The position numbers were made by a program, and so were the translations under genes. From positions 95,926,226 through 95,990,225 of the forward strand of contig NC_088780.1 of the NCBI RefSeq assembly GCF_958450345.1: a stretch of 64,000 nt of DNA. Direction: 5' to 3'. Source of the DNA: Calliphora vicina. Its lineage: Eukaryota > Arthropoda > Insecta > Diptera > Calliphoridae. Below, piece after piece: positions 54,421-64,000 of this stretch. Below the pieces are notes generated by a model. That model was given only the letters and a program-made list of their open reading frames with translations. It did not search any database and had not been told where the DNA came from. The first letter of the stretch is position 1; each line of letters starts with the position of its first letter.

Positions 54421-55929
54421 TTACTTTATCACTTTATAGTTTTTACCGTTTTTTTGGAAAGGAGCAGTTAGGAGCAGCTGAGCTTTTAGCTGAGACTTCA
54501 AGCTGTAATGTGACATTTTTCGTTAAACAGCGCTCCACAGCGCTAAATAGATGCAGTCCACTGAAGTTGATGAAGATTGAAATTTTGCTGTTGTTTATAT
54601 TTTGTTCTACGAAATTTTTTATATGGCACTTTTTCCAACTTTTTTTAATGCAAATCTCATCTATGACAATTGCCATTTACGAAAATATACAACAAAGTCA
54701 AATGATAAGTTTACTGTGATTGTACCAAAAGATTGAATATAAAGTAAATTTGCATGCCATTTTAAACAAGCGAACATATATGAACTTCGAGCGTGTCTGT
54801 CCAAACAAATAATAAATATATCAGCCTAATATTACGGAATCATAATATCCATATATCTGACAGCAAAATACCAAAAAATTATCCAAATCTGCGAACATGA
54901 AAAAAATTAATTTCGACCACTCTTCAACCAATGTGCGGGTCCTTATGAAATTCAAAGACGGTCAAGCTATATCCTTTCGTCTGCTGAAAACACGATAGGA
55001 GCCAAACGAAAAGATTTAGTAACAATACTTTCTGGTTATGAGATTATTTTGGTATTTAAAATGGACAATATCGAATATTATGAAGCTCATATAAGAACAA
55101 TTTCCGAAAAACACAACGTACATAAATGTCTAAAAAATATCAATATCCAACTAAAATTTTATACAGACCAGTTATTTTTAATCCAAAAATCTTACTCGAT
55201 TTTGGGAATATCCTTCTTTATTTGACCACATCGTATTATGGGACTATGGAACCATTAAAAAATTTAGATATCATTACTGAACAGATATTAATAATACTAT
55301 CAATTGATTAATTTGTTAGCAACTGTTTTTAACATTTTAAATTAACTAAAAACTCACACACAACTAAGCAATACTTTTACCTAAAGAAGCACAGATACAT
55401 TTTCGAAATTTAAAATCTTCTCTATTCAACCTCTACATGACAAAAATGTATTTATTCAAGTGTTAAATTTAACAATACGGTGTGCTGCCCACAACTATGA
55501 ACATACACACAGAATACCAGCATAAAATGAATGTAACAATTTAAGAAGCATGAAAAAGTCTAAAACTTTTATCTAAAGGGACATTTCTAAAACAGATGAG
55601 GATGAATGACTCTGATACGAGTACCTTTACACCTACAAAAATGTCAAGTGTCATTCGGTATCTATGATTTTAAGCCAACACACACATGAGTGTATATTAG
55701 GCTAGTGTAGATTGTATGGAAGAAAAAATCATAAAAATCCTATTAATAAACACATACATAGTTATTTTATCATCTAATGAAAAATATTTATAGTTATTAC
55801 CAGGGCAAGATTAAATTTAAAATAATCATGCCAAAAAGCTCAATAAACCGGAAAATATGTACGCAAATATACAGAAAAAGCATGGATATGTGTAGGAAAA
55901 ATTAAAAATACAATTTCTAAATAGTTTTA
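54421..55929. other. Noncoding stretch with a HINE-like part
   Basis: 54.92-55.27 kb (ATGGACAATATCGAATATT, GTATTATGGGACTATGGAAC) resembles decayed HINE body units. 54.43-54.72 kb has CAGCGCTCCACAGCGC repeats. No gene recognised. Confidence 0.4.
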
Positions 55930-56185
55930 AAAATGTTAAACCAGAAAATAAAATTTTGTGAGAAAATTCCAAAATTTGGTGACAAAAAATATTTTTGCTT
56001 TCAACAAAATGATAAACCGACTGACGTAACTGGAAGGTCTTTAAGTTTCATAAGAACCCTAAATATGAATATTATATGGGGTCTACAAATAATATACGAT
56101 GTCTCAATGTTTTTCCAAGCAAAATGCTTGAAAAAATTGCAATGGTTATTACAGATAAATGGGGCCTTGGGAAGTTACTAGAGCT
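55930..56185 (+). pseudogene. Possible Tc1-like transposase relic
   Basis: KKYFCFQQNDKPTDVTGRS (about 55983-56035) resembles the second-Asp motif F.FQQDNDPKHTA of Tc1 transposases with the first Asp of the motif lost. A shifted frame at 56105-56190 (FPSKMLEKIAMVITDKWG) resembles the C terminus (SMP.R...VI..KG). The region with the Glu is missing. Weak. Confidence 0.35.
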
Positions 56186-57477
56186 ACAAATAAAATACTG
56201 ATATTTTCAAATCAAGTACATACACATTAATCTTATTTTGTTAAAATTGGCAGCTTTATATTCGCCGCCAACCTAATGTACACACATCAGAATATGAAAA
56301 CATGACTAAAACATGTTGAATTTAAGGCAAGAGTTTAACTGTCATGTCCAGTATTTTATAATTTTCTAATCTCTAAATTCCGTAGGCTGTGGAGTAAATT
56401 TATCAGCAATATTGGTGGGAAGGTTGCTGTAAGAAGCGCAGACTAGTTAACTACAAATATACACCAAACTATTCCCAGCAGTTCTGGAACTATCAACGAA
56501 TTAGTTATTTTTATTACTATTTAAAGCTACCAATAATTACGATTGTTATAATTACGATTGACATGCAATTTCATATTTCATGTAGCAGATAAGTATTTTA
56601 GTTTAATTTTAAAAATTTAAGATCAAACACACCCATCAGGAGCACAACTGTGCACAAAATTGGGTATCTCAGACAAGCTACATTTTGAAGCGCTCTACAA
56701 TTTTTGTAGAATGCTTTTAAAATATACTTTACGCCATCAATTAGGCCTATAAAATCATATTAATTAGCGTGTTATACGAATTTGAAAATTAGAAATTTCA
56801 CCATACATTGGCCCAGCTTTTAAACAATATCGAAATATGGAGAATTTCATTGCAAAAAAAATTAATAAGCTATATATTTAACGAGTTCAAAAATAACACA
56901 GGTTAACAGCAAAAAAAATTTTTACAATTTTCGTTACAATAACAAAACACATGTAAAATTTATACTCAAAGTACACGCTTGTAAGCACATACAATTTTAA
57001 TCAATAAATTTTGTTCCCATTACATGCAGTTTTTCGATAAAGCAATAAATCTGAACGATTTCTGCCACTTTCGATTTTTCATGATTTTTTGAAAACAAAA
57101 AAAAATTGCTATTTTAACGTAAAAAATATATTTTTTGTTTCAATTTGTTATTATAACTCCGAAACTACTGAAGCCATTGAAACGCAATATACATGTTAAA
57201 ATTTGTACATAACATGGGGAAAATGTTTTCAAAATTATATCAATCGAATTAAATACTCAATTTTATGTATATCAAACAAAAAAGAAAAATTTTGTTAATT
57301 CACTTAATAGTGGAATTTTTCAATTCTTTTTTGGGAATTGCAGGATTCCTGATTACAAATTTCAAAATTTGTTTTCAGTTTTCCATTTTCAATAAATAAA
57401 TCTATATAAGAGTAAAATTTCATTACAAAATATTCATAAATAAAAATTTGATATCAATTTTAAAAATTTTTATCTAT
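56186..57477. other. AT-rich stretch, no gene seen
   Basis: No convincing element; ends at the palindrome border. Confidence 0.45.
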
Positions 57478-59617
57478 GGGGCATTTCATGTCAAGTGAAC
57501 CAACTTTTGAAATCGATGTCTTCCGATCGGGATGAAATTTGCACCAAGGTTAGCTCTATTGGATAGTAACTCAGACACAATTTTTCAACAACATCGGTCG
57601 AGAACTCTCTGAGTTATAGGGGGTAAAATTTTGACAATTTGGTCAAACAGGGGTTTTTTCTTATCCATGTAACTTATTACCTATTGTTCTTAGCAAAATG
57701 TGTCCCAAATAGTATAGATAGCTATTTCTTCGATCTTTCGAAAAAAAATATTTAAAAAAAAAAATAAAAAATTTTTAATATTTTTTTTCCGAAATCAAAA
57801 ACTTTTTTGACTTTTTTTTAAAATTTTTTCTCTTTTTTTTTTTTTTTTTTTTTCTTAAAATAAAGTTTAGATATTTTCCTTGAACACCTACTTGGTCGCT
57901 TAGTGGGATGCGAGTGGGATATCTATCAAAATAAATATTTTGTAACTCAAAACATAAAATTTTTGACTTTTTTTTGCAAAATCAAAAACTTTGTTGACTT
58001 TTTTTTTCAAAATGGACCCTTTTTTAATCTTTTTTTTTAGGTCAAACAAAAGCTTAGATATTAAATTTTTGACTTTTTTTTGCAAAATCAAAAACTTTGT
58101 TGACTTTTTTTTTCAAAATGGACCCTTTTTTAATCTTTTTTTTTAGGTCAAACAAAAGCTTAGATATTATCCTTGAAGACCCTTTTGGTCGCTTAGTGGG
58201 ATGCGAGTGGGATATCTATCAAAATAAATATTTTTTAACTCAAGACTTACAATTTTTGACTTTTTTTTTTGCAAATACGATTTTTTTTCCAAATGGGCCC
58301 TTTTTTAAAATTTTTTTGTAGTCAAAAGAAAGCTTAGGTCCATTCCTTTAAGATATTTTTAGTCCCTTAGTGGGATGCGAGTGGGATATCTATCAAAATA
58401 AATATTTTGTAACGCAAGACATACAATTTTTTAATTTTTTTTTGCAAAATCAAAATTTTTTTCCAATATGGGCCCTTTTTTAATTTTTTTTTTTGCTCAA
58501 AAGAAAGCCTAGGTCCATTCCTTTAAGATATTTTTGGTCGCTTAGTGGGATGGGAGTGGGATATCATCAAAATAAATATTTTGTAACGAAAGACATACAA
58601 TTTTTTATTTTTTTTTGCAAAATCGAAATTTTTTTCCAATATGGGACCTTTTTTTAAAAATTTTTTTTGCTCAAAAGAAAGCTTAGGTCTTTTCCTTTAA
58701 GACCTATTTTGTCACTTAGGAAGATGTGAGTAAATTTTGATTTTGAAAAAAAAAATTAAAAAATTGTATGTCTTGCGTTACAAAATATTTATTTTGATAG
58801 ATATCCCACTCGCATCCCACTAAGGGACTAAAAATATCTTAAAGGAATGGACCTAAGCTTTCTTTTGACTACAAAAAAAATTTTAAAAAAAGGGCCCATT
58901 TGGAAAAAAAAATCGTATTTGCAAAAAAAAAAGTCAAAAATTGTAAGTCTTGAGTTAAAAAATATTTATTTTGATAGATATCCCACTCGCATCCCACTAA
59001 GCGACCAAAAGGGTCTTCAAGGATAATATCTAAGCTTTTGTTTGACCTAAAAAAAAAGATTAAAAAAGGGTCCATTTTGAAAAAAAAAAGTCAACAAAGT
59101 TTTTGATTTTGCAAAAAAAGTCAAAAATTTTATGTTTTGAGTTACAAAATATTTATTTTGATAGATATCCCACTCGCATCCCACTAAGCGACCAAGTAGG
59201 TGTTCAAGGAAAATATCTAAACTTTATTTTAAGAAAAAAAACAAAAAAAAAAAAAGAGAAAAAATTTTAAAAAAAAGTCAAAAAAGTTTTTGATTTCGGA
59301 AAAAAAATATTAAAAATTTTTTATTTTTTTTTTTAAATATTTTTTTTCGAAAGATCGAAGAAATAGCTATCTATACTATTTGGGACACATTTTGCTAAGA
59401 ACAATAGGTAATAAGTTACATGGATAAGAAAAAACCCCTGTTTGACCAAATTGTTAAAATTTTACCCCCTATAACTCAGAGAGTTCTCGACCGATGTTGT
59501 TGAAAAATTGTGTCTGAGTTACTATCCAATAGAGCTAACCTTGGTGCAAATTTCATCCCGATCGGAAGACATCGATTTCAAAAGTTGGTTCACTTGACAT
59601 GAAATTCCCCCTATGCC
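57478..59617. mobile_element. 2.1-kb palindrome (foldback-type element) with internal tandem repeats
   Basis: Left arm 57478-58450, right arm about 58741-59617, spacer about 290 bp. Outer ends GGGGCATTTCATGTCAAGTG and (complement) GGGGAATTTCATGTCAAGTG, with CTAT adjoining both. Arms look nearly identical: I see one change per roughly 100 bp in the outer 250 bp (GACAATTTGG/AACAATTTGG). Inside each arm, units of about 180-190 bp recur, each with CTTAGTGGGATGCGAGTGGG and ATATCTATCAAAATAAATAT (three per arm, one more plus a part in the spacer). The left arm alone has a 106-bp duplication (57957 and 58063). No transposase. This plan resembles Foldback/Galileo-type elements, but the superfamily is unproven. 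Confidence 0.85.
57957..58168. repeat. 106-bp tandem duplication in the left palindrome arm
   Basis: AAATTTTTGACTTTTTTTTG through CAAACAAAAGCTTAGATATT is present twice in a row; the right arm has it once. It therefore postdates arm formation or arose by collapse or expansion during assembly. Confidence 0.75.
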
Positions 59618-59887
59618 AAAACTCATAAAAATTTTTTTTGTCATATTTTTCAAAAAGAATTCCATGAATTTAGATTTTTTCATTGAAAATGGAAAAATTA
59701 AAACAAATTTTGAATCCAAAAATGGGATTTTTCGTTTTTTGGATATAATATCCATACTAGAGGCGGGGTTATCGGAACCCTTTACAAAATAATTAAGAAC
59801 ATGTTGGGCCATCTAAGATAGATTATTGTAATTTGATATCCACTATGCGATTAGAGAATTTTTGCTCTAAAATTGAATTTTACATAA
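59618..59887. other. Short noncoding stretch, no gene seen
   Basis: No recognisable element. Confidence 0.4.
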
Positions 59888-60478
59888 AAACAAGTAAGCT
59901 ATATTCGGCTGTGCCGAATCTTATATACCCTTCACCAAATTATACTTTAAAATAAAAATTTTAAATATTTTTAGGTAAACAAAATTTAAATTTTTTTTCC
60001 AGTTGTTTTTCGAAATTGTTTTTAAGTTTTTTTTTAATTTTTTTTAAATTTTATATTTTTTTTTTAATTTTAAAAAATTTTTTTTTAGTTTTTAAATTTT
60101 TTTTTTAATATTTAGTGAAAAAAAATTTTGGTGGAAAAAAATTTCGGGTTAAAAAATATTTTTTCCGATTTTGACCCTTATATACGTCGTTGCACAGGTC
60201 TTTCAAATATCTATCATTAGATATCCATATTGTCTATATTAATGATTTAGTAATCCAGATATGGGTAAAAAATAGGTCAAAAATCGAGGTTGTCCTGGTT
60301 TTTTCCCTTATATCTCAGCCATTTGTGGACCGATTTTCTCGATTTTAAATAGCAACCGAGCCGGAATAATTTTGGAGATATTGATGTATCATTCATGTAA
60401 GTAAGTTATTTGGGGGCTTCAGAAAGTTGATTTCAACACACATATGGACAGACGGACAGACGGACATGGCTATATCGA

Positions 60479-60486
60479 CTCCGCTA
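60479..60486. repeat. Target-site duplication CTCCGCTA, left
   Basis: Exact match with 61008-61015. The sister HINE at 39.98 kb has a single CTCCGCTATCTATAA at this point, the empty-site sequence. Confidence 0.9.
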
Positions 60487-61007
60487 TAGAGAAGCAAGCC
60501 GTATCGGCGCGGCTGACGGCTAGCCGCTCAGCCAATTTTTTTCAACAAGCCACGCCGCCGCCGAATCACTCGGCTGGTTGGCGGCTCAATTGCTAGCCGA
60601 TTCTCATATTTTCTATCGTATTTTATTAAATATTAAGTTACAAATTTATGATTAAATTTTTTGTAGATTTTTTTTCTTGTGTAATTTTTCCATTTTTTTG
60701 AAATGAATACCCTTAACTTGGTTTTTGATTTATTTGTTTTGTAATTAATTTTGAATAAATAAAAATATTTTTATTTAAAGTAGCTTTTTTGGGTATTTAT
60801 AAAAAGTAGGAATACTGTTCAGACAAATTGACATGCAAATATCTTATAATTTGCTTAAAAAGCTAATTTTATATTGATCGAATTCTGCTAAGCTGAATTT
60901 TTTTCAGCCGGTAGAAAACTCGGCGTAGAGCCGGCTAGCCGCCGCCGCCGCCGAAAATTATTGCTCATAAGCCGCCGCCGAAATTTTTGAATCGGCTTGC
61001 TTCTCTG
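60487..61007. mobile_element. 521-bp hAT-type MITE with GCCGCC-rich ends
   Basis: Inverted ends TAGAGAAGCAAGCCG and CAGAGAAGCAAGCCG, then GC-rich subterminal GCCGCCGCC blocks (60550-60560 and 60940-60985) that stand out from the AT-rich background. Flanked by a perfect 8-bp duplication, as expected of hAT. The interior is AT-rich and shares ATGAATACCCTTAACTTGG with the copy at 52.04 kb. No transposase. Confidence 0.88.
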
Positions 61008-61015
61008 CTCCGCTA
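61008..61015. repeat. Target-site duplication CTCCGCTA, right
   Basis: Partner of 60479-60486. Confidence 0.9.
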
Positions 61016-61133
61016 TCTATAACGATTCAGAATATATATACTTTGTGGGGTCGCAAATGAATAATGTAGAAATTACAAACGGAATGACAAACTTATATAC
61101 ACCATTGGCACTCATGGTGAAGGATATAAATAT

Positions 61134-62161
61134 AAATTTCTGGGGAATTATGGATTTTTTTTCTTAGAAAGTGGACAAACTACAAGGAATTTGCAAATAT
61201 TTTAAACGTCTAAATTTTTCACTGTGAAATTTTACGTCATTGGGCCATTAGTTAGAAATGGCAGATTTATTATGACAAATAATTCTTTATAATTTATTAA
61301 AAGTCAATTGATGAAGTAATATTTAATTTTATAAACATTTTAATCAATATTAATTTATGAATAAAATTTAAATTCTATGCAGTTAATTTATTATTTTAAA
61401 TTCACCTTTTTTCGCCTTTAAATTATAATTTTAACTGCTATATAACTATTTCCTGACATATTTTTTTTGTTACTTTAATCATAAATCATGTAAAATACAA
61501 TAAATACTCTAGTGTAGCTACAACACACACTCAACTCACTAAGTGCACATCCGTTTGAGTTGCATGCATTTTTCAACAAAGATTTCAATCTGTATTTTTT
61601 TCCATTTTTTTTTTATTTTTTTTTTTTGAAAAATTGGTCAAAAGCCAAACAATTAGTACGGAAACAATAAGACCAATAATGTATATTGGAATGATGGAAA
61701 CTAAAATGGGATTATTACACAAACATAAATTATATAACGTCAATACTTATATACAGAAGCATATACATACATTCAATACAGATAGATGCATCATACGCGC
61801 GTTTAAATGCGCGTATGTCGTATGTTACCAAAAGTGCACAGGGAAACCCAGGCAGTACTTTAAAGGAGTTGAAAGTAATTGTCATATGATAGGAATACAA
61901 CACGAATATTGACTATATAAATCTAGTTTTTAAGAATACAATCATAGTAGTTTTATAACTACGCTATTTTGTAGTTCTGGCGACTGTTCTCGAATTAGTG
62001 ATCTTAGTGAGTGACAACACAATTGGAACTTTTTACAAAAATATGTTAAGTTTTCACACGCAGAGAAAAAATATAGCTGAGCATGTTTACTGTAACCATT
62101 TCAATATTGTTACAAGTTTTTTAAAAATATTATAGTCAGAAAATCCAATTTACTAGGGTTT
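61134..62161. other. Noncoding stretch, no gene seen
   Basis: CATACGCGCGTTTAAATGCGCGTATG (61792-61817) contains a perfect 26-bp GC-cored dyad. No protein match. Confidence 0.45.
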
Positions 62162-62410
62162 ACAATCAAATAATGGACCGATTTCAGTAAGTTTCAATAG
62201 CCTTCGTCCCTGGGACGAAAAAATACATGCGCCATATTTGACTGAAGTATCTTCAAATTGCCACTTTTAATTTTCGCACAAGATTTACATGGAATGCCTG
62301 TCAGGCAGACATCCTTTAATTCCCTCAGAAAGTGATTATTGGTCGATGGGCATTACAAACAATGACAAAAATGCATAATACCCTCCCCACTGTGGTGGTG
62401 CAGGGTATAA
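62162..62410 (-). mobile_element. HINE family A 5' part
   Basis: AATGGACCGATTTCAGTAAG, CCTTCGTCCCTGGGACG, TGTCAGGCAGACATCC (microsatellite relic) and CCTCCCCACTGTGGTGGTG then GGGTATAA. The 3' part with the hairpin is missing. Confidence 0.75.
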
Positions 62411-64000
62411 CAACAGTAATCATTTTGAACTAGTTCTCTTAGGCATCAAAAAATAATAATTATATTAAAATGGTTATTAAGTTCACAGAACGTCTTAGTT
62501 CTATATAATATGTAGAGCTTAACAAAACGATTAGGCTGATAAACATTCAAACAACGACTACATACCTTCAAATGGCTACACTTTTCATAAACTCTTTTCC
62601 ATCCAATCGAAAACGGTAACCAATGGTTGTCCAATGTGCATTTTTACAAAAAACGGAAATGCACACGATTATCTGTAAAAGCATAAGTGTAGTCTTCTAC
62701 ACAAAATACTCTATTCACAATACCGAGCAACTTTTTTCTACAATTTGTGTGATTTTGATTTTACAACCAAAAAAAAAAAAAATGCCCAACTACTGCCGCT
62801 AAAAGAACATAAAACAAAAGCCAATAAAATATTATATAAAAACGTGTAAAACGTTGGGGAATTTTAACGCGAAAAATTTAACAAAAAAAAAAAGCGCAAC
62901 TACTTCAAAAGTTTCCGGTAAACAGTAAAAGTATCTCTATGTATGTGAGTATGAGTGAGTAACCATTGCAATCAAACGATTTTTGTTTTTGTTGATAAAT
63001 CAAATAATGGAGCCTTAACAATGGCAATGTGCAATTCTATATGTTTTTCTCTTTTTTTTGAGAATTTTTTATATTTGTTTTATTTACCGCATAAGCAAAT
63101 CCCATACAATTCATTGAAGACTCTAGTTGTGTATTAAAAAAAAATTAAATCACAAGAGTGAGTTACAAACAAAAAGACAAGTACATTCTGCTATAAAAAA
63201 ATATTTGAATTCAAACACAAAACAACAATATGCCTGATTTTTATATAAAAATTGTTGAATTTGTTGGGGCTGTTTTTTGAGGCAAAAAAATTCCCCAAAG
63301 GTTGCTTGTGCAAAAAAATGTACATTCCAAAAGAACTAAGAGGAATCTGTTGTGTAAGCCAGCCTATAAAGTGGTTTGTTTCAAACCATCAATGTTCAAT
63401 GAATTGTAAATTTTATTTTCAATTGACGTCAATTTGTTTGTTACTTTTTTTTGCACATACTCGTACCTATATTTTAGACTTTTACTTCATTTCGTTTAAA
63501 TTCATTTCACTTTTAATGCCCTACAGAAGTCAGGTTTTTGAATCAAGAATTTTGAACAATTTAGTTTCATTGAATTAATTACAGAATAGATTTTAGCTTG
63601 TACACTAGACATTCCCTTAAAAAATTGATTTGCTCTGAATGGGTCTTATTTCAGTTCATTAGTTGATAGTTATATCAACTGACAAATTTGAGTGCGGTTG
63701 GATAAATATAACCCGTGCCGGAAATCGATAAAAAGTTGTAAAATTGGATAAATAATGGAACTTTTTTTGATATCCTAAAAAAATTCCACATTTAGATAAT
63801 ATTTTCTGGCTGTTTTTCTTCAATAAAGCGTCGAATATTAGCTTCCAAGTGCTCGATAGTTTCTGGAGTAACTGTAAGATATTAATTATGGTTGCCATAT
63901 ATCCTTTTGATCCAAAATGCTATACAAATGTTACTCAATAAATATTTAATGCATATTGTTGCCAATTATCTACATTCCAGTTCCACTTAATTTTAGACGA
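62411..64000. other. Noncoding island, no gene seen
   Basis: A-rich and T-rich tracts, no transposon protein and no supported exon. The 108-aa open frame at 63252-63578 has Cys and aromatic residues but no recognisable domain, so I do not call it. Confidence 0.45.

Larger units (their letters stand above)
59888..61133 (-). mobile_element. HINE family B, split by a hAT MITE
   Basis: Left (3') end: ACAAGTAAGCTATATTCGGC with hairpin TTCGGCTGTGCCGAA. It includes TAGTAATCCAGATATGGG, ACAGACGGACAGACGGACAT (microsatellite, about 60450-60466), then the insertion, then CTATAACGATTCAGAATATA, ACAAACGGAATGACAAACTT and CTCATGGTGAAGGATATAAA (5' end). Confidence 0.8.

Noticed and set aside
58869..59075. Identical 68-74-aa frames on both strands at 58.1 and 59.0 kb as a paired gene
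   Set aside because: They are the mirrored arms of the palindrome and are made of poly(T/A) repeats.
63252..63578. 108-aa frame as a gene
   Set aside because: No domain, no splice or start support and base composition like the flanks.

Overview
This window looks like AT-rich, intergenic or deep-intronic nuclear DNA from a higher fly (Schizophora, most likely a calyptrate such as a blow fly or house fly relative). I infer this from the DINE-1-like Helentron derivatives (HINEs), the mix of Tc1/mariner, hAT, Helitron and non-LTR remnants, and the TG/CA and CAA-rich single-copy islands typical of fly noncoding DNA. There are no ribosomal RNA genes, no CRISPR array and no bacterial-style operons. 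I found no complete host protein gene. Most short open frames are chance frames in AT-rich DNA or relics of transposon proteins.

Layout. 0-5 kb: two copies of a Tc1/mariner-superfamily DD37E transposase, one HINE, a Helitron helicase relic, a mariner relic, and a 5'-truncated non-LTR retrotransposon inserted into the second DD37E copy with a 10-bp target duplication. 5.9-7.3 kb: a Jockey-like reverse transcriptase split by a 494-bp inverted-repeat element. 8.4-9.25 kb: a decayed gene for a cysteine-rich protein. 9.6-11.5 kb: a nest of HINE, Tc1 with an IR/DR end, and two more HINEs. 13.0-15.1 kb: a second non-LTR element on the minus strand, with a tRNA-derived SINE inside its RNase H region. 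17.0-20.8 kb: a Tc1 element nested in an older inverted-repeat element, then an internally deleted Helitron and a mariner-like relic. 22.3-24.1 kb: the longest clean open frame (217 aa, unknown) with a fresh 267-bp tandem duplication over its 3' end, then a 545-bp TA-flanked MITE. 24.6-27.6 kb: two hAT copies in opposite orientation, one with a perfect 8-bp target duplication, the other disrupted by a foldback.

29.3-32.6 kb: a 3.3-kb element with long inverted ends that begin CACAGTG/CACATTG and are flanked by TAATG. It contains a 2.7-kb HINE, which in turn contains an 818-bp foldback made of 21-bp repeats. 34-48 kb: more HINEs in both orientations, a pogo/Tigger-like inverted-end element at 40.2-42.2 kb holding three younger inserts, a Tc1-like MITE, a hAT C-terminal relic, a Jockey relic and a mariner-like relic split by a HINE. 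50-61 kb: a palindromic MITE, two copies of a GC-rich-ended hAT MITE (one with an exact CTCCGCTA duplication), a spliced-looking fragment of an unrecognised protein, and a 2.1-kb palindrome with nearly identical arms.

The elements do not act as a pathway. They form a layered record of insertion. The main relationships are host-and-guest nesting, possible parasitism of HINEs on Helitron/Helentron proteins (helicase relics of that type occur at 1.1 and 19.5 kb), and an unusual abundance of long inverted repeats (at least nine) that could form hairpins or cruciforms. Stretches between these units look single-copy and noncoding.
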